This document shows positions 1-6,815 of a DNA stretch of 11,863 bases, piece after piece. Both the position numbers and the translations under genes were made by a program. How positions within the stretch are numbered: position 1 is the stretch's first letter; the number at the start of each line of letters is the position of its first letter. This DNA is from Nitrospinota bacterium (lineage in GTDB: Bacteria > UBA8248), in assembly GCA_011523725.1 (NCBI GenBank), contig WTGD01000359.1, positions 1 through 11,863 of the forward strand, written 5' to 3'. The notes beneath the pieces are model-generated. The model had not been told where the DNA came from, searched no databases, and saw nothing but the letters and a program-made list of their open reading frames with translations.

Positions 1-724
1 TGAACGCGGGCTGCAACGTGTTCGGCTCGGGCAACCGCGCGAACGCGACGATAGGGCGCGCGGTGCGGATGTGCTCTTAAACGCCGGCGGCGCGTGGCCG
101 GGCGACTTGGACAAGAGTACGCTGGGCTGTCCCACGAAATACACTTACTGCATCGCGGAGAACGAAGAAGCGAGTCCCTGGGCGCCCTATCACGTGGAAC
201 AGGGCTACGCGCCCGAGGATTCCACCGTCTTCGCCATCGCGGCCGAGGCGCCCCACAGCGTGACGAACCACATCGCGGACGACCCCGAGGGCATCCTCGA
301 CAGTATCTGCTCGGCGATGAGCACGATTGCGCACAACAACGCAGTGAGCAGCGGCTCGTGCGCCGTCGTCATCAGCCCGGAACATGGGGCGACCATCAGT
401 GCGAAGAACTGGACGCGGAACGACGTGAAGAGCTATCTGTGGATGCACACCAGGAACACGTTCGCCGATATTTCGTTCAACCACCGCTACGGGAAAGTCT
501 ACAACCGCAACATCCCCAAATGGTACAGGCGCGAACCGGACGAGAGAATCCCCATCGTGCCGGCGCCTGAGAACATACACCTGTTCGTGGCGGGGGGGGA
601 GGCGGGCCGTTTCTCCGCTTTCATTCCCGGCTGGGGCCACATGACGAATCCGGTGCTGCGCGCAATCGACGGAAGAGCGCTCGAAGGCGGCCCCGTCTGC
701 GTGGACGGCACCTGTCTGCTTTAG
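1..724 (+). CDS. Large conserved protein of unknown function found before UGSC selenoprotein (3' part, frameshifted)
   Basis: The gene enters from the left and ends at TAG 722-724. Codons starting at position 3 read a protein-like stretch including GSGNRANATIGRA (about nt 24-62), then hit TAA at 78. Sense resumes in another frame with LLNAGGAWPGDLDKSTLG from nt 74. The two pieces join if one base is missing around nt 71-73, giving R-M-x-L-L-N-A-G-G. From memory, relatives run uninterrupted through this point with an RL-I/V-LLN-GGA pattern. The remaining sequence (PTKYTYCIAENEEASPW, a PEHGATI segment, Cys residues near the C-terminus) shows no catalytic signature I can name. No signal peptide or membrane segment is visible in this part. 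It ends 28 nt before the UGSC selenoprotein, which has its own strong SD, so the two look co-transcribed and probably work together. The frameshift may be a sequencing or assembly error, or a real lesion. Confidence 0.65.
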   Translation, partial: ERGLQRVRLGQPRERDDRARGADVLLNAGGAWPGDLDKSTLGCPTKYTYCIAENEEASPWAPYHVEQGYAPEDSTVFAIAAEAPHSVTNHIADDPEGILDSICSAMSTIAHNNAVSSGSCAVVISPEHGATISAKNWTRNDVKSYLWMHTRNTFADISFNHRYGKVYNRNIPKWYRREPDERIPIVPAPENIHLFVAGGEAGRFSAFIPGWGHMTNPVLRAIDGRALEGGPVCVDGTCLL

Positions 725-752
725 AGTCTGGAAGAGAAAACAGGAGGAAACC

Positions 753-1295
753 ATGAGTGACGTCATGACCGGCCAGGTCGTCTACGACCCCCGGGGGGTG
801 GTCGAGGCCGCGGCCCAGCCCACTGCAAAGCGCGTCGGGGATTTGAAGGGCCTGAAGCTCGGCGTCCTGGACAACACGAAGTGGAACGGGCGCAGGCTGC
901 TCGAGAAAACCACGGCGCTGATGGAGGCGGAAGGCCCCTTCGCCGAGGTGCGCTACTACAAGAAAGAGAGTTTTTCCAAAAACGCGGCGGCCGAGCTGAT
1001 CGCGCAGATTGCGGAGGAGAACGACGTCGTCCTGACGGCGATTGGCGACTGAGGCTCCTGCACTTCGTGCTGTATGCACGATGCGGTCTCCCTGGAAGAA
1101 AAGGGCGTGCCCACCGCCGTGGTCGTGACGGAGGTCTTCCTGCACGAAGCCCACGTTCAAAGGGCGGCCTTGGGAATGAACGACCTCAATCCCGTGGTGA
1201 TTCAACACCCCTTGAGTACGCTCTCGGATGAGGAAATCTCCGCGCGCGCGGGCGATGCGGCTCGCCAGGCGGTGAAGATTCTGCTCGAAGGCTAG
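753..1295 (+). CDS. UGSC-family selenoprotein (TGA 1050-1052 read as Sec)
   Basis: ATG 753 is preceded by AGGAGG (742-747) at 5-nt spacing. The frame meets TGA at codon 100, then continues with clear protein sequence to TAG 1293-1295, giving 180 residues. The centre reads U100-G-S-C103-T-S-C106-C107, the UGSC selenoprotein motif. It sits after a hydrophobic strand (DVVLTAIGD) and before a helix, a second strand (GVPTAVVVTEVF) and an HPL segment near residue 150. This order (strand, U-G-x-C-T-x-C, helix, G-I/V-P, strand, HPL) resembles the Sec segment of glycine reductase component GrdB as I remember it. The Sec and nearby Cys could form a selenenylsulfide or attack a substrate carbon; the actual reaction is unknown. 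It appears cytoplasmic, with no signal peptide. The CoA-transferase starts 11 nt after the stop, which suggests one operon. A plain nonsense mutation is unlikely, because the motif and a SECIS-like hairpin follow directly. Confidence 0.9.
1050..1081 (+). promoter_or_regulatory. Sec UGA codon and bacterial SECIS-like hairpin (UGSC gene)
   Basis: TGA is at 1050-1052. A 6-bp stem, TCGTGC (1065-1070) with GCACGA (1076-1081), encloses the 5-nt loop TGTAT. The loop begins 18 nt after the TGA and has G as its second base, matching the bacterial SECIS pattern recognised by SelB as I recall it (loop about 16-37 nt from the UGA, G in the first two loop bases). A competing 4-bp hairpin, GCAC-TTC-GTGC at 1060-1070, is mutually exclusive with it. 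The element lies inside the coding sequence, so its codons are constrained twice. Confidence 0.75.
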
Positions 1296-1306
1296 TCCGG
1301 CCTTTT

Positions 1307-2539
1307 ATGACGAAGCCACTCGAAGGCATCCGCGTCCTTGACCTGACGCAGTTTCTCTCGGGTCCGCAGGCCACGCTTTTTCTGGCGGGGCTGGGGGCCG
1401 AGGTCATCCGGATCGACAATCCGGCCACGGGCGACCCGGTGGCTTACTCGCCTCCCTACATCGGTGAGAAGGGCGTCTCCTATCATCCCCAGACGGATGA
1501 GGACCTGGGGATGGCTTACTTGAAGCGCACGCGCGCGAAAAAGGCGGTCACCCTGAACATCAAGGACCCCCGGGGTCTCGAAATGTTCTATGGCCTCGTC
1601 GATCGCTCCGACATCCTGGTGGAGAATTTCTCCGTCGGCGTCACGAAAAGGCTTAAAATTGACTACGAGACGCTTCACGCGCGAAAACCCTCCCTGGTCT
1701 ACTGCTCCGTCACGGGCTACGGCCAGACGGGGCCGGATGCGGGGCTCAAGGGCTACGACGCCGTCTCCCAGGCAGCCTCGGGCCTCATGAACCTCACGGG
1801 GTTTCCCGACGGCCCGCCCACCAAGGCAGGCTCGGCTCTTGGCGACAGCGTGGGAGGCACGTTCGCCTTCGGCGCCATCATGACGGCGCTCTTTCACCGC
1901 GAGCGCACCGGCAAGGGTCAGCAGGTCGACATTTCGATGATCGACTGCATCTTTTCCTTGATATTCGATGAGCCGATGGATTGCTACGAACAACTGGGGC
2001 TCCCGCCGCGCATCGGCAACCGCATCATGCGGCTCGCGCCGTTCAACGCCTATGAGACGATGGACGGGTGGGTCATCATCGCCTCGGGCACCAACGCGCA
2101 CTGGCACAACATACTGCGCGGCATCGAACGCGCCGATCTGATCGGTGATGAACGATACGAGGATATGAGCCGGCGCGTGAGCAGAGTCGCGGAGGTGGAC
2201 GCCATCATCACCGAGTGGACGAAGCGCCGCGAAGCGAAAGAAGCGGTTTCCTCCCTGCGGGCGCACGACGTCATCTGCGGGCCGGTGAACACCATCGAGG
2301 ACATCCTCGCCTGGCCCCACATGCGAGAGCGCGGGATGATAGTCGACATCGAACACCCCACCCTGGGAACGCTCAAGAGCGCGAAAGCCCCCGGCTTCCC
2401 CTTCAAGTTCAGCGATATGGAAGGCGGCTACGCCGCTCCCGCCCCGCTCGTGGGCCAGCACAACGCGGAAATCCTGGGCGGTCTGCTCGGCGTGTCGGAT
2501 GCGGAGTTGAAAGAGTTCGAAGATGAGGGCGTGGTCTAG
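1307..2539 (+). CDS. CaiB/BaiF (family III) CoA-transferase
   Basis: A 410-residue protein of normal length for family III CoA-transferases, which move CoA between acyl-CoAs and carboxylic acids through an aspartyl-CoA thioester. The N-terminus (PLEGIRVLDLTQFLSGP, then AGLGAEVIRID) is the family's nucleotide-fold opening. A conserved block near residues 132-160 (SVTGYGQTGP, then GYDAVSQAASGLM) precedes Asp180 in SALGDSVGG, which aligns with the catalytic Asp of formyl-CoA transferase. The acyl substrate cannot be told from sequence. ATG 1307 lies 11 nt after the UGSC stop; the SD is weak (AAGG inside the upstream gene), so translation may be coupled. In context it would activate the acid made or handled by the selenoprotein pathway, which is inference. 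Confidence 0.93.
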   Translation: MTKPLEGIRVLDLTQFLSGPQATLFLAGLGAEVIRIDNPATGDPVAYSPPYIGEKGVSYHPQTDEDLGMAYLKRTRAKKAVTLNIKDPRGLEMFYGLVDRSDILVENFSVGVTKRLKIDYETLHARKPSLVYCSVTGYGQTGPDAGLKGYDAVSQAASGLMNLTGFPDGPPTKAGSALGDSVGGTFAFGAIMTALFHRERTGKGQQVDISMIDCIFSLIFDEPMDCYEQLGLPPRIGNRIMRLAPFNAYETMDGWVIIASGTNAHWHNILRGIERADLIGDERYEDMSRRVSRVAEVDAIITEWTKRREAKEAVSSLRAHDVICGPVNTIEDILAWPHMRERGMIVDIEHPTLGTLKSAKAPGFPFKFSDMEGGYAAPAPLVGQHNAEILGGLLGVSDAELKEFEDEGVV

Positions 2540-2680
2540 GGGCCCATACTGAACGGAGCCTGCGGATTTTCGTGTGTCGTCTATTTTCTCGGGGTGCCGC
2601 TTCACGAGCGTTGCGGCGCAGCCCATGCCCCTGTGGTAGGATGCCCGATGCCGCGGACTTGAACCTGGAGGCTCATCCTC

Positions 2681-3667
2681 ATGCGAATCTGTACGTTCAG
2701 CCTGGCGGGCGAGGCGCGCATCGGCGTCTTGTTCGGGGAGAGAATCGCCGATCTCAAGTTGGCCTACGCCCTGTCGCTGGATGAGGAGTCGGCGGCGGAG
2801 GTCATGGATCGTGTCGAGGCCGAGGTCCCCCATGATTGCGAGGAGTTCATCGAAGATCTGGAGCTGAACCGCCCTCTCGCCGAGGAAGCTCTTGAAGCAA
2901 TCGAAGCGCACGGGAGCAAAAAAGACCCGGCTCGCTTCGACGGGATGCAGGTGGTCTATGAGCCGGAAGAGGTCGAGATCCTCCCTCCTGTCGTGCCGGA
3001 CACGCTGTTTTGCATGGCGCGGAACTACGTGGCCCATGCTGCCGAGATGGCGCGCACCGAAGTGGATGATTTCAAGGAGGAACTCCCGCTCTACTGTTTC
3101 CTGAAGCCCGCGACGTGCGTGAGCGGCCCGTATGACGACGTGCCCGTCTATCCCTCGATGGAAAAGCTCGATTATGAACTGGAACTCGGCGTGCTCATCG
3201 GACAGGGCGGCAAGAACATTCCCGTGGAAAGGGCCATGGATCACGTGGGCGGCTACACCCTGTTCAACGACATGAGCGACCGCACGAGCCTCAACATGGG
3301 CAAGTTCATCGACTGGTACGCCATGAAGGCACCCGACGGCTTCGCTCCCATCGGCCCCTACATCCTGCTCCCCGAAGAGGGGCTCGACCCCCACGATTTG
3401 AGACTCAAGCTCTGGGTGAACGGCGAACTCAGGCAGGACGCCACCACGGGCGACATGGTCTGGCGCATCGCCGAGCAGGTATCGTATCTCTCGGGCGTCG
3501 CCACGCTGCGGACGGGCGACATCATCGGCACCGGCTCGCCGGCCGGCAACGCCGCCTCGTGGGGGGAATACCTCCAGCCGGGCGACCTGATAGAGGGCGA
3601 AATCGAGGGCATCGGGCGCCAGGCCTTTCGGATCAGGAACGAAAACCCCGAGTATACGCCGGGCTAG
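2681..3667 (+). CDS. Fumarylacetoacetate hydrolase (FAH) family protein
   Basis: This 328-residue protein has an N-terminal cap of about 100 residues and a C-terminal FAH domain (about 105-320). Metal ligands are visible as Glu166 and Glu168 in DYELELGVLIG and Asp197 in FNDMSDRT. Lys216 (MKAPDGFAPIGP) and the GTGSPAG loop (283-289) complete the active-site signature. Relatives hydrolyse C-C bonds in acylpyruvates, decarboxylate oxaloacetate, or isomerise or hydrate ring-cleavage products; the specificity here is unknown. Start ATG 2681 has GGAGG at 2667-2671 with 9-nt spacing. The 141-nt gap after the CoA-transferase holds no clear terminator. An extended -10-like TG-G-TAGGAT at 2634-2642 might start an internal transcript, but I see no -35 at good spacing. 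Expected to be cytoplasmic and Mg2+ dependent. Confidence 0.92.
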   Translation: MRICTFSLAGEARIGVLFGERIADLKLAYALSLDEESAAEVMDRVEAEVPHDCEEFIEDLELNRPLAEEALEAIEAHGSKKDPARFDGMQVVYEPEEVEILPPVVPDTLFCMARNYVAHAAEMARTEVDDFKEELPLYCFLKPATCVSGPYDDVPVYPSMEKLDYELELGVLIGQGGKNIPVERAMDHVGGYTLFNDMSDRTSLNMGKFIDWYAMKAPDGFAPIGPYILLPEEGLDPHDLRLKLWVNGELRQDATTGDMVWRIAEQVSYLSGVATLRTGDIIGTGSPAGNAASWGEYLQPGDLIEGEIEGIGRQAFRIRNENPEYTPG

Positions 3668-3679
3668 TTCTCCCGGCGG

Positions 3680-3708
3680 TTGATTCGTGCCCGTTTGCGC
3701 ATTAAGAT
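3680..3708 (+). promoter_or_regulatory. Candidate sigma70-type promoter before the aminotransferase
   Basis: TTGATT (3680-3685) and TAAGAT (3703-3708) are separated by 17 nt, with 4 of 6 consensus bases each. A transcript starting near 3715 would leave about a 48-nt leader to ATG 3763, which also argues against using ATG 3724. Confidence 0.4.
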
Positions 3709-3762
3709 TTCCGGCGTCGATCCATGGAATTCCGAACCGCTGAAACCCGAGAGGGGACACCC

Positions 3763-5130
3763 ATGAACCCAGCCATAGCCGAAGCCGAATCCCTGCGGAC
3801 GATGGACAAGGAGCACGTCTGGCATCCGCTCATGAACCATTCCGGGATGGAGGAGAATCCCCTCGACGTCGTGGTCAAGGCCAGGGGTTCGACCATCCAG
3901 GACGCCTCCGGCAAGGAATACATCGACGCCATGGCGGGGCTTTGGTGCGTGAACATCGGCTACGGGCGCGACGAGGTGGCCCGGGCGGCGTACGAGCAGA
4001 TGCTCGAGTTGGCTTATTATCCGCTGACGCAGGTGAATCCCCCAGCGGCTAAACTCGCCGATCGGTTGGCGTCCTTGTTGCCGGACGGAGTCGAGCGCGT
4101 CTGGTTCGTGAACTCGGGCTCAGAAGCGGTGGACACGGCCATCAAGCTGGCCCGCGCCTATGGACGCCTGAACGGCGGGAGGCGGTATAAGATCATCGCC
4201 CGCCACCAGGGCTATCACGGGGCGACCATCGGCGGAGCGAGCCTCACCGGCCAGACGCTCCGGCGCGCGATGTTCGAGCCGCTGCTCCCGGGCGTGATTC
4301 ACGTGAGCGCCCCGTATTTTTACCGAAGCAATGCGGACACCGAGGAAGAGCTCGCCGCCCGGTGCGCGGACGAGTTGGATGAGGTCATCCGCTACGAAGA
4401 CCCCGAAACGGTGGCGGCGTTCATCGCGGAGCCCGTCATCGGCGGCGGCGGGGTGATTCCCCCGCCCGCGGATTACCTGAAGCGCATGCGAGAGGTGTGC
4501 CGCAAGCACGGGGTCTTGTTCATCGCCGATGAGGTCATCACCGGCTTCGGGCGAACGGGGCAACTCTTCGCTTCCGATCTGTACGAGATCGCGCCAGACA
4601 TCATGACAATGGCCAAGGGACTGAGCAGCGCCTATCTGCCCATCGGGGCGACGGCGACCACGAACGAGATATTCGAGGCCTTGAACGCCGAGGGAGATTC
4701 GGGCTTTCTGCAGATAAACACCTATGGCGGACACCCCGTCGCCTGCGCGGCGTCGCTCAAGAATCTCGAGATCATGATGGATGAGGAGTTGCCCGCGCGG
4801 GGCGCGAAAGTAGGCGCATATCTCGGCGGACTTCTGGGAAAACTCTCCGACATCCCCTGCGTGGGCGACGTGCGGGGCGTGGGCCTCATCTGGGGCGTGG
4901 AGTTGATAGAGGAAGACGGCGCGCCGCTGTCCACGGCGGCCACGGCGAAGGTGCTGGCCTACGCGAAGGAGCAAGGCGTGATTTTCGGAAAGAACGCCGG
5001 CATCGCGGCGGGTCCTTCGAACACCGTCACCATCAGCCCGCCGCTGGTCTTGACGGAAGAAGAAGCCGAGCGCGCCGCCTCCGTCCTCGACGCCGCATTG
5101 CGCCGCGTTCAGGCGGAGAGTGGCGCCTGA
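3763..5130 (+). CDS. Class III (omega-type) PLP aminotransferase
   Basis: A 455-residue fold-type I, class III aminotransferase that would exchange an amino group between an amine or omega-amino acid and a keto acid. Visible motifs: the N-terminal HVWHPLMNHSG, NSGSEAVDTAIKLAR (117-131) for phosphate binding, YHG (151-153) stacking on PLP, the AEPVIGGGGV loop (222-231), DEV (256-258) whose Asp contacts the pyridine nitrogen, and Schiff-base Lys285 in MTMAKGLSSAYLPIGA. The best relatives by eye are beta-alanine/pyruvate- or taurine/polyamine-type transaminases, but the substrate cannot be fixed. I chose ATG 3763 because GAGGGG ends 6 nt before it; an in-frame ATG at 3724 has no SD. The AhpD-like selenoprotein begins 49 nt downstream with no terminator between, so co-transcription is likely. 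Confidence 0.94.
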   Translation: MNPAIAEAESLRTMDKEHVWHPLMNHSGMEENPLDVVVKARGSTIQDASGKEYIDAMAGLWCVNIGYGRDEVARAAYEQMLELAYYPLTQVNPPAAKLADRLASLLPDGVERVWFVNSGSEAVDTAIKLARAYGRLNGGRRYKIIARHQGYHGATIGGASLTGQTLRRAMFEPLLPGVIHVSAPYFYRSNADTEEELAARCADELDEVIRYEDPETVAAFIAEPVIGGGGVIPPPADYLKRMREVCRKHGVLFIADEVITGFGRTGQLFASDLYEIAPDIMTMAKGLSSAYLPIGATATTNEIFEALNAEGDSGFLQINTYGGHPVACAASLKNLEIMMDEELPARGAKVGAYLGGLLGKLSDIPCVGDVRGVGLIWGVELIEEDGAPLSTAATAKVLAYAKEQGVIFGKNAGIAAGPSNTVTISPPLVLTEEEAERAASVLDAALRRVQAESGA

Positions 5131-5179
5131 TGCGATAGCCGATCATTTATCCCGCACATCATTTTCAGGGAGATTTCAT

Positions 5180-5842
5180 ATGTCCAACATCACCATGCTC
5201 GACATCGAGGATCTGAAGAAGACGAAACTCGCTCCTTTCCTCAACAAGGCGCTCAAACACCGCGCGCCCGACCCCGCCTTTCACGCCATGCAGGGCCACA
5301 ACGAGGACTTGGCGAAATCGATGTACCTCGCCTGGGGCACGGTGTTCAACACCGGCGTCATCGACCACAAGCTCAAGGAGATCATCCGCGTTCAGCTGTC
5401 GCGCCGCGCCTTTTGCAACTACTGAGGCAACGTGCGTTCTGCTTCGGCGAAGCAGGCGGGCTTGACGGAAGAGATGATAGACGAGGGCATCGACAACTGG
5501 CGCGAGAGCGATCTTTTCACCGAAGCCGAAAAGCTGGCCCTGGAATACAGCGAGCTCATGGATTCGGAGCCCGAGAAGATTGACGAGGCCTTCTACGCGA
5601 GGCTGCGCGAGCACTACTCGGATGAGGAGATCGTGGAGCTCGGCTCTTTCATCGGCTTCAACGTGGGCTACCACACGTTCTTCCGGACGCTCGATTTCTA
5701 TCCCATGTTCACCCCCGACGGCAGGCTCGTGAGCCAGGAGGAATCGCGGCGCATCTACGGTGATTGCCCCGTCTCGCACCTGAGCGGCCCGCTCGACCGC
5801 GCGATCGAAGAGGGCGAAGCGCAACGGGCAGGCGGAAGTTAG
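5180..5842 (+). CDS. AhpD-like selenoprotein, Cys-x-x-Sec (TGA 5423-5425 read as Sec)
   Basis: A 220-residue carboxymuconolactone decarboxylase/AhpD-fold protein. Start ATG 5180 follows AGGGAG (5167-5172) with 7-nt spacing. The frame reads into TGA 5423-5425 at codon 82 and continues with family sequence to TAG 5840-5842. The active site is C79-N-Y-U82, a selenium version of the AhpD CxxC. Glu67 sits 12 residues before Cys79, the same spacing as Glu118 to Cys130 in mycobacterial AhpD. The position of AhpD His137 (Sec+4) is Arg86. AhpD proteins reduce partner disulfides such as AhpC or act as thiol peroxidases; CxxU AhpD-like proteins are a known selenoprotein group. The C-terminal half after the Sec (GLTEEMID to the FYPMF segment) aligns throughout with the next gene. 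It appears cytoplasmic and probably homo- or hetero-oligomeric. Confidence 0.92.
5423..5456 (+). promoter_or_regulatory. Sec UGA codon and bacterial SECIS-like hairpin (AhpD-like gene)
   Basis: After TGA 5423-5425, CTGCTTC (5439-5445) pairs perfectly with GAAGCAG (5449-5455) around the loop GGC (5446-5448). A flanking T-G wobble (5438 with 5456) extends the stem to 8 bp. The loop starts 20 nt after the TGA and opens with GG, satisfying the bacterial SECIS rule of a G in the first two loop positions. It is the stronger of the two SECIS-like hairpins in the window. Confidence 0.8.
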
Positions 5843-5851
5843 GAGGACGAC

Positions 5852-6457
5852 ATGCCGATTATCGAGCCGCTCGATACCGACCGAATCGAAGAGAAGAACT
5901 GGAAGCGCGTCATGGAGCGCACCGCCGAGACCCAGGCGCCCGATGAATTGTTCTCGCGCATCATGGCCCATGCGCCGGGCTACGCCGCCGCCCTGCACGA
6001 CGCCATGCACCGCTCCCACGCCATGGGCGGGGTGGAGCACAAGCTCAAGGAGATGATCCGCATCCAGCTCGCCAGGACCGCGCAGGACACCTACTTCGCG
6101 AACCTGCGCTCCGAGCAGGCGAAAAAAGAGGGCCTCACCGAAGAGCGCATCGAGGCCGCCTGCGGGGATTTCGAGAACGACGCGCAGTTCACCGACGCCG
6201 AGAAGTGGGCGCTCCGGTATTCCTACTGGATGTATCGCGACGCCGCGAGGCTCGACAAGGAATTCTACGACGAGGGCAAGAAGCACTTCAGCGAGGCCCA
6301 AATCATGGAGATCGGCGCGATGGTGGCGCTTCACTACGGCCTTCAGGTATTCATGCGCACGCTCAAGGCCTATCCCTTGCACGATCCCGAGGGCAACCCG
6401 GTGACGCAGGAGCAGTCCGAGAAGATTTACGGCGAAGACGTGCCCCTGCCCGCTTGA
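5852..6457 (+). CDS. AhpD-like paralogue lacking the redox pair
   Basis: This 201-residue AhpD/CMD-fold protein aligns with the preceding selenoprotein without gaps up to the active site, so residue numbers match. Shared blocks include HKLKE-IR-QL near 63-73, LRS or VRS near 85-87, GLTEE, FTDAEKWAL or FTEAEKLAL, and a C-terminal P-G-V-Q-S-IYG-D pattern. Where the selenoprotein has C79-N-Y-U82, this protein has D79-T-Y-F82, so neither redox residue remains; Glu67 and Arg86 are kept. It cannot do AhpD-type disulfide chemistry and may be a structural or regulatory subunit, a substrate binder, or a decarboxylase-like enzyme. AGGAGG overlaps the upstream stop (5841-5846), 5 nt from ATG 5852, so the two are translated together and probably in similar amounts. 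The terminator at 6478 ends the unit. Confidence 0.9.
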   Translation: MPIIEPLDTDRIEEKNWKRVMERTAETQAPDELFSRIMAHAPGYAAALHDAMHRSHAMGGVEHKLKEMIRIQLARTAQDTYFANLRSEQAKKEGLTEERIEAACGDFENDAQFTDAEKWALRYSYWMYRDAARLDKEFYDEGKKHFSEAQIMEIGAMVALHYGLQVFMRTLKAYPLHDPEGNPVTQEQSEKIYGEDVPLPA

Positions 6458-6477
6458 GTTTCACTATCGAGTCGAAA

Positions 6478-6504
6478 GCGCCCGCCAGCCGGCGGGCGTT
6501 TTTT
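6478..6504 (+). terminator. Rho-independent terminator after AhpD-like pair
   Basis: CGCCCGCC (6479-6486) pairs with GGCGGGCG (6491-6498) around loop AGCC, followed directly by six T (6499-6504). It lies 21 nt after the stop of the paralogue and marks the end of the first block. Confidence 0.9.
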
Positions 6505-6815
6505 CTGGCCTGTAGTCGGAGTGATCCAATCGACGTGATGAAGGCGGTTCGCGCCGAACCCGTGAGTATCCTCGTGAAAAAATTTCTTGAATCATCCCCT
6601 TCCCCCATGTTCTAATGATCCTGTAATCACCACGACAGAGAACGTCCATGCCCGGAGTCGCGTATGAAGACCCACACTCCGCCTCGAACCGCTCACCATC
6701 TGACACGTCATGCTCTGCTCGTCCCTGTTGCGGCCCTTCCGCCGCGGCGTCATAGAAAATGCCTTCGAAAAACAAGCGAATTTCAAGCGGATTCTACTCA
6801 AACGGGAGCGAATTC
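6505..6815 (+). other. Leader region before the ammonium transporter
   Basis: Together with the terminator this makes a gap of 358 nt without a convincing gene. Apart from the promoter candidate at 6587-6616 I see no RNA gene, riboswitch or repeat. No sigma-54 promoter (TGGC-N7-TTGC type), often found before amt genes, is apparent. Short open frames here have no SD and no recognisable product. Confidence 0.5.
6587..6616 (+). promoter_or_regulatory. Candidate sigma70-type promoter for amt
   Basis: TTGAAT (6587-6592) and TCTAAT (6611-6616, 5 of 6 consensus) are 18 nt apart, after an AT-rich tract at 6577-6592. This would give a leader of roughly 190 nt. Confidence 0.4.

Noticed and set aside
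1050..1052. TGA as a genuine stop or nonsense mutation in the 753 gene
   Set aside because: The codon sits at the U of a known UGSC motif, coding sequence continues, and a SECIS-like hairpin follows.
1292..3760. An 822-codon open frame on the - strand opposite the CoA-transferase and FAH genes
   Set aside because: It is antisense to two clear enzyme genes, has no recognisable domain or SD, and such long mirror frames are common in GC-rich DNA.
3724..3762. Upstream ATG start for the aminotransferase
   Set aside because: It has no SD and would lie only about 10 nt after the predicted transcription start; ATG 3763 has GAGGGG at good spacing.
5423..5425. TGA as a genuine stop separating two AhpD fragments
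   Set aside because: Both sides align continuously with the intact paralogue at 5852-6457 and a 7-bp SECIS-like hairpin follows.
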